From Streptomyces sp. JH14 (GTDB lineage: Bacteria > Actinomycetota > Actinomycetes > Streptomycetales > Streptomycetaceae), in assembly GCF_029428675.1 (NCBI RefSeq), contig NZ_JAJNEL010000001.1, positions 1,116,001 through 1,180,000 of the forward strand: DNA of 64,000 nt, read 5' to 3'. Made by a program: the position numbers and the translations under genes. This document shows positions 27,426-35,279 of this stretch, one piece after another; the stretch's first letter is position 1, and every line of letters begins with the position of its first letter. The notes beneath the pieces were generated by a model. The model worked only from the letters and a program-made list of their open reading frames with translations. It made no database searches and was not told the DNA's origin.

Positions 27426-28904
27426 CTAACGCACCACCAGCTCCACCTCGTATCCCGCCGCGTCCTCCAGATATGCCGCGCAGTGCCCCTCACCGCCCGC
27501 GTACGGATGACGGTCCGGGAACAGCAGCCGCCAGCCGTGGTCCGGGGCCCGCGCCACCAGCGCGTCCAGCGTGGCCCGGTCCCCGACGTGGAACGCCAGG
27601 TGGTTCAGGCCCGGGCGGAGCCGGTCGTGCGGCCCCGGGGCCAGATCGGCGGACTGCTCGATCACCAGATAGCTGTCGCCGCGCCGCCAGCTGCGGCCGC
27701 GCCCCCAGTTCTGGTACGGCACATGGCCCAGCTCACCGAGCAGCCAGCCCCACCCCGCCTCGGCCGCCGCGAGATCGGGCACCCACAGCTCGATGTGGTG
27801 CACCCCGCCGGTACGGTCCCCGGCGGACGGCAGCGGCACCGCGCGGCGGATGCCGTGCGGCTGGTACGCCACGGTGTCGCCGTCCTCGTGCCAGTGGATC
27901 AGGAAACGCTCCCCCGCCCGGTATCCGTCGAGCCCAGCACGGCAGTACGCGACGATGTCGTCGGGCAGGGAGTCCAGCGGGAACCACGCGAGTCCGGAGC
28001 ACTTCTCCGGTTCACGGTTGTACGGCGGGCGGGCCGGATCGTACTCCGCCTCGAAGAACCAGCCGGTCCGCGGGGCGCCGCCGGGACCGCGGTGCTGCAT
28101 GACCAGCGCGACCCGCAGCTCGTCCGGCTCCAGTTCGACGCCGATCTCCTCGGCGGCCTCGCGGATCATCGCCTCGCGGACGTCCTCGCCGTCCTCCACG
28201 TGCCCGGACGGCCCGTTGTACAGCCCGTCCGCGTACCCCGTGCCCGCACGGCGGGCGAGCAGGACGTCGGGGCCGCGCCGGAGGATCAGATGCACATCGA
28301 CGACCTCGGTGTGCCGGTGCGGCGGTTCGGCGCGGGCCACCAGCGCGTAGCGGTCGTCGTCGACCTGTCTGCCCCACAGGTTCGGGTCGTCGGAGAGCCG
28401 CTCGTGGTGGATGCGCTCGGTGAACGGGGCGAGCAGCCCGGTCAGTTGCTCGGCGGAGAGCCCCACCCCGCCCCACACGCCTTCGATCAGCAGCAGCCGC
28501 CCGCCGGGGCGCAGCAGTCCGAACCAGAGGCGCAGGGCCGCCGACGGGTCGGGCAGCAGCCACACCACATGGCGGACCATGATCACGTCGAACTGCTGCT
28601 TCCCGACCGGCGGTCGCGCCGCGTCTCCGACGAGCACCTCGGCGCCCGTCCCGGCGAGCTTGGCGCGCGCCTGCTCGACCATGCGCGGCGACCGGTCGAC
28701 GCCGGTGACCCGGTGCCCCTGCCCGGTGACGAGCAGGGCCAGACTTCCGGTGCCGCAGCCCAGGTCGAGAACGTCGGAGCGTGCGCCGGGCAGCCAGTTC
28801 TCCAACCGCTGCGCCCACGCGTGCCGGACCGCCGGATCGAGCAGTCCGTGGTCGGGCTCGTCGTCGAAGGAGTCGGCGGCGGAGTCCCAGTCGATCGTCG
28901 TCAT
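27426..28904 (-). CDS. Methyltransferase-Nudix-VOC triple fusion protein
   Basis: A 492-residue protein with three domains in one frame. Residues 1-200 are a class I SAM-dependent methyltransferase (motif I VLDLGCGTGSLALL near 45). Residues about 200-350 are a Nudix hydrolase with a complete Nudix box (GHVEDGE ... REAAEEIGV, about 233-255). Residues about 365-492 are a vicinal-oxygen-chelate/glyoxalase domain (GGVHHIELWVPDL, GLNHLAFHVGD, YEVELVV). ATG at 28904 has a GAGG ribosome site. The parts are normally separate proteins. Linked roles in methylation plus clean-up of damaged nucleotides or small metabolites are possible, but the substrates are unknown. Confidence 0.85.
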   Translation of the reverse strand: MTTIDWDSAADSFDDEPDHGLLDPAVRHAWAQRLENWLPGARSDVLDLGCGTGSLALLVTGQGHRVTGVDRSPRMVEQARAKLAGTGAEVLVGDAARPPVGKQQFDVIMVRHVVWLLPDPSAALRLWFGLLRPGGRLLLIEGVWGGVGLSAEQLTGLLAPFTERIHHERLSDDPNLWGRQVDDDRYALVARAEPPHRHTEVVDVHLILRRGPDVLLARRAGTGYADGLYNGPSGHVEDGEDVREAMIREAAEEIGVELEPDELRVALVMQHRGPGGAPRTGWFFEAEYDPARPPYNREPEKCSGLAWFPLDSLPDDIVAYCRAGLDGYRAGERFLIHWHEDGDTVAYQPHGIRRAVPLPSAGDRTGGVHHIELWVPDLAAAEAGWGWLLGELGHVPYQNWGRGRSWRRGDSYLVIEQSADLAPGPHDRLRPGLNHLAFHVGDRATLDALVARAPDHGWRLLFPDRHPYAGGEGHCAAYLEDAAGYEVELVVR

Positions 28905-28939
28905 GCGTCGATCCTCGCAGCCACCAGTGACACAGTCGA

Positions 28940-29419
28940 TCAGCCGGACAGCCGGTGGCCGGTCAGCCGCTTGCGGTAGTGGAACCGGTCGTACTCGCCT
29001 TCCACACGCCGCTCCACCAGCTCGTATCCGTAACGCGGATAGATCTTCCGGTTCTCCCACATCAGGGCATTCGTGTAGAGCCGGACCTCGGGGAGGCCGA
29101 GGCTTTCGGCGTGTGCGTCGACGAAGGCGAGCAGCCGCCGGCCGACTCCTCGGCCGGCGGCGTCCGGGCGGACGGCGATGGACTCCAGGAACAAGTGGTC
29201 CTCGTGCGGAACGAGGACCAGGACGCCGACGACATCCGGATCCCCTGTCACGTACACCCGCCCCGCCGCGACATCCGCCGCATGGTCCGCCCGCATGGGT
29301 GCGGGGACGACGCCGATGCGCTCGATGTAGTGCCGGTACGCGGCGTCGGTGACGGCTCGCACAGCGGGGACGTCGGCCGGGGTGGCGACGCGGATCTCGT
29401 CGGACGTGTCAGCAGTCAT
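28940..29419 (-). CDS. GNAT-family N-acetyltransferase
   Basis: A 159-residue single-domain GNAT. The acetyl-CoA motif VRPDAAGRGVGRRLLAFVDA (about residues 85-104) matches R-x-x-G-x-G, and YTNALMWENRKIYPRYGYEL is the typical C-terminal block. Such enzymes acetylate small amines or proteins; the substrate is unknown. It ends 35 bp upstream of the fusion gene on the same strand and could be cotranscribed. It is the last core gene before the accessory island. Confidence 0.9.
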   Translation of the reverse strand: MTADTSDEIRVATPADVPAVRAVTDAAYRHYIERIGVVPAPMRADHAADVAAGRVYVTGDPDVVGVLVLVPHEDHLFLESIAVRPDAAGRGVGRRLLAFVDAHAESLGLPEVRLYTNALMWENRKIYPRYGYELVERRVEGEYDRFHYRKRLTGHRLSG

Positions 29420-29608
29420 GGACGCACGCTACGAGGAACCCGCCCCGGCCCCCTGAGCGGGTCCCTCGTACCCGTTCGACGAGGACCTTCCTTGACCGGC
29501 GCCGGCGCGCACGGGACGGCGCCGTGCCTGGTGCGCGCCTGTGTGCACCGCCCGAGCCGCAGACTGCGGCCGCCCGGTCCGGGGCCGCGGTGAGGCGGCC
29601 CCGGTGGC

Positions 29609-30058
29609 GTGTGGCCAAGCGACCCCGCGTGGTGCCTGATCACCCTGACCGTGCACACTTTGGACGAATCCAGTGGGCAAGGGACGGGGAACCGGGTGGG
29701 AGTTCGCAGTTGGTGGTGCAGTCGCAAGGCGAACGCTCGGATTGAGCGGATCGTCGATGCGGTGAACTCCGGGCGGGCTCTGATGGCCGACGCGACCGCA
29801 CTTGAAGCATCTGGAGCCCGCCAGGACATTCCCGGTGTCGCGGAGGTCTGCGACGACCACGTCCACTTCAAGTCGAACTCGGACCTCAAGGCCGGGGCCA
29901 GTGGCTGGCGCATCTCTCGATCGGAGATCGCCGGAGTGCGCGACGGTGACGGGCCGGGTGAGTTGGTGATCACCTTCCGCACACCGGGACGTTTCCGGGC
30001 GATCGAGGCGACGCCTTTGATCCATGTGGACAAGTGGCGCTCCCTGACCACTGGTTGA
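29609..30058 (+). CDS. Hypothetical protein, possibly a remnant
   Basis: A 149-residue frame. Only from about residue 44 (RIERIVDAVNSGRALMADAT, later VITFRTPGRFRAIEATPLIH) does it show codon use and residue patterns of a real globular protein. The first 40 residues look non-coding, so the true start may be lost or may be the ATG at 29783. No ribosome site or family was recognised. It lies at the left border of the accessory island, where broken genes are common. Confidence 0.4.
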   Translation: MWPSDPAWCLITLTVHTLDESSGQGTGNRVGVRSWWCSRKANARIERIVDAVNSGRALMADATALEASGARQDIPGVAEVCDDHVHFKSNSDLKAGASGWRISRSEIAGVRDGDGPGELVITFRTPGRFRAIEATPLIHVDKWRSLTTG

Positions 30059-30371
30059 GACTCGGGGCCCACAGACGTACTACCGGGCGCCACCCGCACC
30101 GGCCGGTTCGTGCCGGCGGCGGAGGGGACGACGCGACCGGCGAGGTACTCGGCCCCGTACGCCTCTCGCTCCTCCTGCTCCAGGTACGTCGAGGAGAACG
30201 CCCCGCCACCGGCCGGCGGAGCTGACGGCGCCACGGGTCCAGTCCCCACCGAGTCACTCGGGCCAAGGCCCGGACCACGTCTGTCGCCATCGGGAGGGAC
30301 CTTCATCGGAAGGCAGGTCGTGAGAAATGCCCGATGATCATCCGCAAGCTCGAGTGGCTCCGGGGAACCGG
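30059..30371. other. Stretch without a clear gene
   Basis: The minus strand between about 30100 and 30240 has codon use and residues like those of a real protein (for example SSTYLEQEEREAYGAEYLAG) but no start with a ribosome site and no sensible continuation, so it may be a gene fragment. Nothing else was seen. Confidence 0.35.
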
Positions 30372-30501
30372 ATCGGGAGCCATCCAGCACGGCATCAGGC
30401 GGTCTCACCCGGACGACCACGGACAGTCGGTGCAGCATCGAGGCTGCTGGCAGGGGCCCGCTGATGGACTTCTCTGAGGCCCTTCTTAGCCGCTCCTTAA
30501 G
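30372..30501 (+). repeat. Left copy of a 130-bp direct repeat
   Basis: This sequence recurs at 35044-35173 in the same orientation with 129 of 130 positions identical (T at 30473, C at 35145). A weaker match continues for about 20 bp further left. The right copy ends inside a hairpin, GCCGCT-CCTTA-AGCGGC; in this copy the sequence changes right after CCTTAAG, so that hairpin is lost. The two copies enclose 4.5 kb of foreign-looking genes. Confidence 0.9.
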
Positions 30502-30524
30502 AAGTCGTCTCTCTTGGTGGGTGA

Positions 30525-31151
30525 GTGCCGGGCATCATGGTCGTCGACAGGAGCTCATGCCCGAGAGGACGAGTACGGCAGGTGTCTGGAGGCGTACAGA
30601 CGGTCTTGACCGACCTGTGGCAGCGGCGTTGGCCCGACTGCCCGCCGGTTGGGTACAAGCTTCGCGACCCGTACCGGGATGTCTGGGTGCGCTTCCACAG
30701 CCTGCCGGAGTCGAAGCGATACGCAACGGACGAGAGCGAGTACGCCGTCGTCCTGAGGCGGTACAACACAGTCCTCGATGAGTTGTTTGCCGGTGGGGAC
30801 GTGTACGTGATCACACCGGTCTGGACGACCGAATCCGAGGTTCCACCGTTCCAACCTGACGCTCGCTACTGGCAGAGCCTGTTGGTGGAAGACGACCCTG
30901 ACCCGGAGTTTCGCACCTACTGCCATCTTTTCGCCGCCCGCCGACCCTGGCGACATGGCTGCCTCGACGAACTGCTCCGTAACGTCGCTGACGACAAGGT
31001 GGCGGGAATCTTCGTCACCGACACTCAGATGAGACGCATTCACTACCCCTACGACGGGGGCGCCGACGTCTTCCTCACCACGCCTGAGGAACGGGATCGG
31101 ACCCGCGATCGGCATGCCCACTGGCTCTCCGCCAGCCCGTCGGGTCTTTGA
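30525..31151 (+). CDS. DUF3885-like protein
   Basis: A protein of up to 208 residues resembling the DUF3885 family as I recall it from Streptomyces. Matching blocks are WVRFHSLPESKRYATDESEY, RYNTVLDELFAGGDVYVITP, FAARRPWRHGCLDELLRNVA, and RRIHYPYDGGADVFLTTPEE. The function is unknown; such genes often occur among toxin-immunity and other accessory genes. The start is uncertain: GTG at 30582 or TTG at 30606 (GGAGG at 30588) fit the conserved region better than the first ATG. G/C at third positions is lower than in the flanking core genes, in keeping with transfer. Confidence 0.75.
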   Translation: MPGIMVVDRSSCPRGRVRQVSGGVQTVLTDLWQRRWPDCPPVGYKLRDPYRDVWVRFHSLPESKRYATDESEYAVVLRRYNTVLDELFAGGDVYVITPVWTTESEVPPFQPDARYWQSLLVEDDPDPEFRTYCHLFAARRPWRHGCLDELLRNVADDKVAGIFVTDTQMRRIHYPYDGGADVFLTTPEERDRTRDRHAHWLSASPSGL

Positions 31152-31187
31152 CGGATCAGGATCGCCACCCTGCCCAAATTCCCAGGC

Positions 31188-31754
31188 TCAGAAGGTCAGC
31201 CGACGGAAGCAGATGCGCAGGGCCGCTATGCCAACGAAGGCAAGGAAATGCTCGGGCTTGCGTTCGTAGCGGCGGTGCAGGCGTCGGCAGCCGGCCAGCC
31301 AAGACACGGTTCGTTCGACGACCCATCGGTGGCGGCCGAGCCGGGTGGAGGACTCGACTCCCCTGCGGGCGATGCGGTGGCGTATGTCACGTGAACGGAG
31401 CCATCGCCGCAGGTAGTTGTAGTCGTAGCCCTTGTCCGCATGCAGCTTCGCCGGTCGCCTGCGGCGCGGGCCGCGACGGGAACGGATGGGCGGGATTCCG
31501 CGGACGAGCGGTTCCAGTCCCTGGCTGTTGTGCATGTTGGCGCCGGAGATCCCCAGGGACAGCGGCAGGCTGTTCCGTTCGGTGACCAGATGGATTTTCG
31601 ATCCCAACTTGCCTCGGTCGATCGGATTCGGTCTCGTCAGAAGCCCCCCTTTTGCCGCCCGGACGCTGACGGAGTCGATAGCGCACCGCGACCAGTCCAG
31701 TTCAACGTCACCTCGGTCGTAACTCCGAAGAGCGTCATTGAAGCCAGTCCGCAC
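31188..31754 (-). pseudogene. IS5-family transposase, 5'-truncated
   Basis: The 188-residue product covers only the catalytic part of an IS5-group DDE transposase: first Asp in AIDSVSVRAAKGG, second in LHADKGYDYNYLRRW, and the C-terminal block RLGRHRWVVERTVSWLAGCRRLHRRYE with the catalytic Glu. The usual N-terminal 80-100 residues are missing; upstream of 31754 the sequence is unrelated and an in-frame stop lies 48 bp further up. No clear terminal repeats were found. It should be inactive. Confidence 0.85.
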
Positions 31755-31864
31755 GCGGCCCTGAAGGTGGTGGCGCCCAGAAGCAACGGAGTTTCCCTAA
31801 GACCTGCCCCGTAAATGATCTCTGAGTCGTACGGACGTGGTCGGTGACCAATCCGATCGCTCGT

Positions 31865-32619
31865 CTATCCGGCGAGGTTGAGGCTGTACATCCGGGCGAT
31901 TCCAAGCATGGCGTGGTGGACGGCGTCGCCCCCGAGGCGGCAGTCGCGAAGGATCTTCCAGGTCTTCATGCGGGCGAAAACGTGCTCGATGCGGGCGCGG
32001 ACCTGCTTGTGGGACTTGTTGTGGGCCTGCTTCCAGTCGGGCAGCTCTTCGCCTTTGCGGCGTCGGTGGGGCATCACGAGCCCGGTGCCCGGATAGCCGC
32101 CGTCGGCGATCGTCACGGTCGTGCCGACGGCGGCCTTCGCGCCGGACTCCTCCCGCGCCTTGCAGTCGTTGCGGTTGCCGGGCAGAGGCCGACCGACCAG
32201 CACGACGAGCCGCGTCTCGGCGTCGATGACGACCTGGTGATTGGTGGAGTACCGATAGTTCTTGGACGGTTCGGCGATGGTGTGGTCGCGGGTGGGCACC
32301 AGGGTGCCGTCCACGATGAGCACGGTGTCCTTACGGAATCGCTTGCGGGGCTGCAGCACGAGTGACGGGCCGAGGTCATCGATGATGCGGTCGGCCGTGG
32401 ACGAAGAGCGGAACGAGCTGGCGCAGGGTCAGGTTCGTGCGCCAGTAAGCCGCGACAAGCAGCACCCGGTCTGCCAGCGGAAGAGACCACGGGGGCCCTT
32501 GCGGACGGGATCCACACCCTCGCGGCGCAGCGCAGTCACCAACTTGCCGAAGACACGCGGGCTCAGCCCCGTGACGGGGCTATCCAGGACGACTCCGACG
32601 CCGTGATCACACCAGACAC
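31865..32619 (-). pseudogene. IS5-family (HARBI-like) transposase with several frameshifts
   Basis: From a GTG at 32619 the frame reads VSGVITASESSWIAP and then shifts, with the next piece LSPRVFGKLVTALRREGVDP in another frame, then LPLADRVLLVAAYWRTNLTL in a third, and finally an intact C-terminal part of about 164 residues (TADRIIDDL, VLIVDGTLVPTRDH, VTIADGGYPGTG, ARIEHVFARMKTWKILRD). A missing base near 32570 and small losses near 32490 and 32420 explain the shifts. It belongs to a different IS5 subgroup from the neighbouring transposase. Confidence 0.85.
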
Positions 32620-32658
32620 CACAAGATCATCTCACCGCGTCAGATCATCAGGTCGTCT

Positions 32659-33132
32659 CTACTCGATCGCCTTGCGTACGTGCTCAAGCCGCAGCCGGTT
32701 CTCATCCAGCCACCCGGTCGCCACGTCCACGGGAACCTGCACTGCAATCTGCGTCGATGGCGAGTCGTGCACAGTCACCTCCAGCGGATCCTCGGGAACC
32801 ACAGACAGCCACGCACTACGACCGCCGGCTGGCCACTCGACTCCCTCCTCCGCCTCAAGGGCATCGAGACAACGACCCCATTCATCCAGATCCTCGCCTG
32901 AAATGTGCAGTCCGACAGTGCCGTTGACGAAGTCGCTCTCCAGCACGATCTCGGCCGCGTAGTACCTCTCTTCCCCTGCCACCATCGGTGCATCACATGC
33001 GACCCGGAGGGTCACGCTCTGCACGCGGTCAGCGAACCGGAAGAGCTCCAGGGCGTGTGCATCGTCGATCACGACCACCTCATAGACGAGTGAGCGGACA
33101 AGACGCTTGGATCCTCTCGCACCCCGGTTCAC
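32659..33132 (-). CDS. DUF5959-like protein
   Basis: A protein of up to 157 residues similar to the DUF5959 family of Streptomyces as I remember it: LELFRFADRVQSVTLRV near residue 28, AAEIVLESDFVNGTVGLHIS, DLDEWGRCLDALEAEEGVEW, and VQVPVDVATGWLDENRLRL. No catalytic motif is seen. The true start may be a GTG around 33070, because the first 20 residues overlap the divergent gene and look unconserved. Function unknown; placed among accessory genes. Confidence 0.65.
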   Translation of the reverse strand: MNRGARGSKRLVRSLVYEVVVIDDAHALELFRFADRVQSVTLRVACDAPMVAGEERYYAAEIVLESDFVNGTVGLHISGEDLDEWGRCLDALEAEEGVEWPAGGRSAWLSVVPEDPLEVTVHDSPSTQIAVQVPVDVATGWLDENRLRLEHVRKAIE

Positions 33133-33805
33133 AACGATGTCGGCCCCTCACACAGGGCCACTCAGAGATACGGGACAGCCCTTAGCAGGTACTGAGATAC
33201 CTGCCAAGGAGAGCCTCGCCGTTCACGTACTGGAGGCGCCCGCCGAGACGGTCCTTGACCCATATCCGGGACAACCGCGCGCGGACCTGGATCTCGTCTT
33301 GGAGGACCGCAACGAACCAGCCGACGTCAACGTGGTTCATGAACGGAACAACGAGCGGACCGTCCCCGGTTTCCAGGTGCGGCCGGAGTCTTTCAACTGG
33401 TTCAGCATCGTGCTGGCCCGGGCGGAAGCGGCCACGCTCATGGCGTTCACAGGCGGCGGAAAGCCGACTGCTCAGTACCTGACCAACGAGCAGGGGAAAC
33501 GCCACTTTCGCCACGACAAACAGGCAGGCACAGGCAGCGTGCGCGACGCGCAGCATCACATCCACGGGATCGACTTCGTGGGCACCGATCACGTGTTCCG
33601 CCTCAATGGCAATCGTGTCGAGGCGTTCTCCGGGCTCGCAGAGAACCTCTACGCACTTCTCCACCATGGGCGAGTGAACGACTACCGAGCCGGCACACAC
33701 GCCCTGCGTGCTCAGTGGCCTGTCAGTCACACGGCGAAGGGGTGGGGTCCCGTCTCCATTCGGCCCGATGGATCCATCATGGCCATGCGGCTTCTACGCA
33801 CCTGA
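33107..33805 (+). CDS. Hypothetical protein of the accessory island
   Basis: A frame of 232 residues. The part from about residue 75 reads like a compact soluble protein (FNWFSIVLARAEAATLMAFT, YLTNEQGKRHFRHDKQAGTG, HIHGIDFVGTDHVFRLNG, SGLAENLYALLHHGRVNDY) and has more G/C at third positions on this strand than on the other. The opposite-strand frame (33182-33730) was judged a shadow. The start is uncertain (33107 or 33137). No family was recognised. Confidence 0.55.
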   Translation: MDPLAPRFTTMSAPHTGPLRDTGQPLAGTEIPAKESLAVHVLEAPAETVLDPYPGQPRADLDLVLEDRNEPADVNVVHERNNERTVPGFQVRPESFNWFSIVLARAEAATLMAFTGGGKPTAQYLTNEQGKRHFRHDKQAGTGSVRDAQHHIHGIDFVGTDHVFRLNGNRVEAFSGLAENLYALLHHGRVNDYRAGTHALRAQWPVSHTAKGWGPVSIRPDGSIMAMRLLRT

Positions 33806-33988
33806 TCCCAGACCAGAGTGAGCCTCATCTGCCGGACGCCTCTGGGCATCAGCCCATCCCTCAGGTTGGCCCCAGGGGGCCTGGCATAGGAGAAACAACA
33901 GGTGAGAGGGGTCATATGTGGCTCTCGCTGACGTCAACGGCTGGCATAACGCCGGCGTGCACTGGTCGAGGGCCAATGCAGGATGGAG

Positions 33989-34621
33989 TCAGCCGTCGAA
34001 CCAGACGACCAAGCGGACTCCCTCGTCGCCGTGCAGGTTTGCCAGCGTGCGCATGACGGACCAGACGGCACCCCATTCGCTGTCGGGCACGGCGTCCTTT
34101 CGCTGTAGGCGGCCGATGCGGAAGAGTCGGTCGCCGTCTGGCCACTCGGTGTTCTCGGGATAGACGCTGCCTGCGCAGTAGAGCTGTCGGGCATCGGTGA
34201 GGCCGGAGAGTTCGGCAAAGCGGGTGAGGCCGGAGTTCCGTCCGTGCATCTTCCAGCTGCCGTCAGAGCTTCGGCGGTACTCGTGAACACAGCCATCGAC
34301 CTCGTTTGCGACCTCGTCCCAGTCGGCGGCTGCCAGCTCCGCCCAGGAGATCCAGGACTCGCCGTGCAGCTCATCACTCCAGGGCTCGAAGTCAGCGAGC
34401 ACCTCTTTCGACACGTCATGAGGGAAGCCTCGATGATCGGCAAGTGCGCGGAATGAGGTGGTGTCGCGGACACCGAACAGGGACCCGAAGGCAACGTAGT
34501 CGCGCCCGTTATAGAGATGCGAGAGGTCGATGACCTGGTTCCATGCGCGATCGTCCTCGTCCAGCCAGCGATCCCAGCGGCACTCGATGAAGCCGTGAAT
34601 GTCTGTCCCCATGCCCGGCAT
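33989..34621 (-). CDS. GTDIHGFIE-type hypothetical protein
   Basis: A 210-residue soluble protein beginning MPGMGTDIHGFIECRWDRW. Proteins starting GTDIH-F-E are known from phages and from bacterial accessory regions, but no function is established to my knowledge. Other features are FSHL-like LSHLYNGRDYVAFGSLFGVR, many Trp residues (ESWISWAELAAADWDEVANE), and a C-terminus ending VRLVVWFDG. ATG at 34621 has GGAG close upstream. The sequence is visibly lower in GC than the core genes, which suggests recent transfer. Confidence 0.7.
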   Translation of the reverse strand: MPGMGTDIHGFIECRWDRWLDEDDRAWNQVIDLSHLYNGRDYVAFGSLFGVRDTTSFRALADHRGFPHDVSKEVLADFEPWSDELHGESWISWAELAAADWDEVANEVDGCVHEYRRSSDGSWKMHGRNSGLTRFAELSGLTDARQLYCAGSVYPENTEWPDGDRLFRIGRLQRKDAVPDSEWGAVWSVMRTLANLHGDEGVRLVVWFDG

Positions 34622-35279
34622 TGTTCTCCGCCGTCGTTAGGCGGGCGACGGAATTTCTGGCTAGCCGAGCGTGCGGCCTCTCGGGCTACGTCTTCCCCAG
34701 GTGTGCGCCGAGTGCATCCACCAACGGAGAGACCGCAGCTCAGACGTACCATGGGGCCCTCTGTAAAGCTGCTCGCCCAACGACTCGCGCACCTGTACCG
34801 GGCCGTCTGTGGGCCGTCTGAGGTCGGCCCACACTGGCCAACGACGACCATGAACTGCCGTGAGACCGCTGGTCATTGCACCCTCAGCTCGTATTCTCCG
34901 AGGCCGCCTGGCATTCGCGTAAGTTCCTGCGCAACAAGAAGCAGCCGCGAACCTTTGGCCTGATGCCCGACGCTCCAGCCTCTGGCGGAGTCTGGTCTGG
35001 TTCTCAGGGGAGTCTGGGCCGCTGGGTGGCTCCTGAGAGCCAAATCGGGAGCCATCCAGCACGGCATCAGGCGGTCTCACCCGGACGACCACGGACAGTC
35101 GGTGCAGCATCGAGGCTGCTGGCAGGGGCCCGCTGATGGACTTCCCTGAGGCCCTTCTTAGCCGCTCCTTAAGCGGCCCATAACGATCGCCATATGCCCC
35201 TTCCTGCAGCCTTTTCGGGGCCGATGAGCGGCTAGCTTCTCCCTACCCCGACCGGGACCGCCTAAGGAGAGACGCCACC
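34622..35279. other. Intergenic region with right repeat copy and LPMO upstream sequence
   Basis: No gene was recognised; frames here lack ribosome sites and have non-coding composition. The region holds the right copy of the 130-bp repeat (35044-35173), the hairpin GCCGCT-CCTTA-AGCGGC at its end, and from 35174 the upstream region and the AAGGAGAG ribosome site of the LPMO gene. Confidence 0.6.
35044..35173 (+). repeat. Right copy of the 130-bp direct repeat
   Basis: Identical to 30372-30501 except for one base. Here the sequence continues as ...CCTTAAGCGGC, completing the hairpin (35161-35177) that is broken in the left copy, and leads directly to the LPMO promoter region. This copy therefore looks like the native one. 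Confidence 0.9.

Noticed and set aside
29416..30438. 340-residue minus-strand frame
   Set aside because: It crosses a region with a more plausible plus-strand remnant, is low-complexity over most of its length and has no start signal; only a short patch near 30.1-30.2 kb looks like former coding DNA.
30372..30501. tRNA or tmRNA 3' end as the integration target
   Set aside because: No cloverleaf, acceptor stem or TTCRA-like T-loop could be drawn in either repeat copy.
33182..33730. Minus-strand frame opposite the hypothetical gene at 33.1-33.8 kb
   Set aside because: The plus strand has better third-position G/C and a more protein-like sequence; only one of the two can be real.
34661..35110. 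Minus-strand frame sharing MLHRLSVVVRVRPPDAVLDG with a frame at 30.4 kb
   Set aside because: The shared N-terminus is only the translation of the 130-bp direct repeat; the rest of the two frames is unrelated and looks non-coding.
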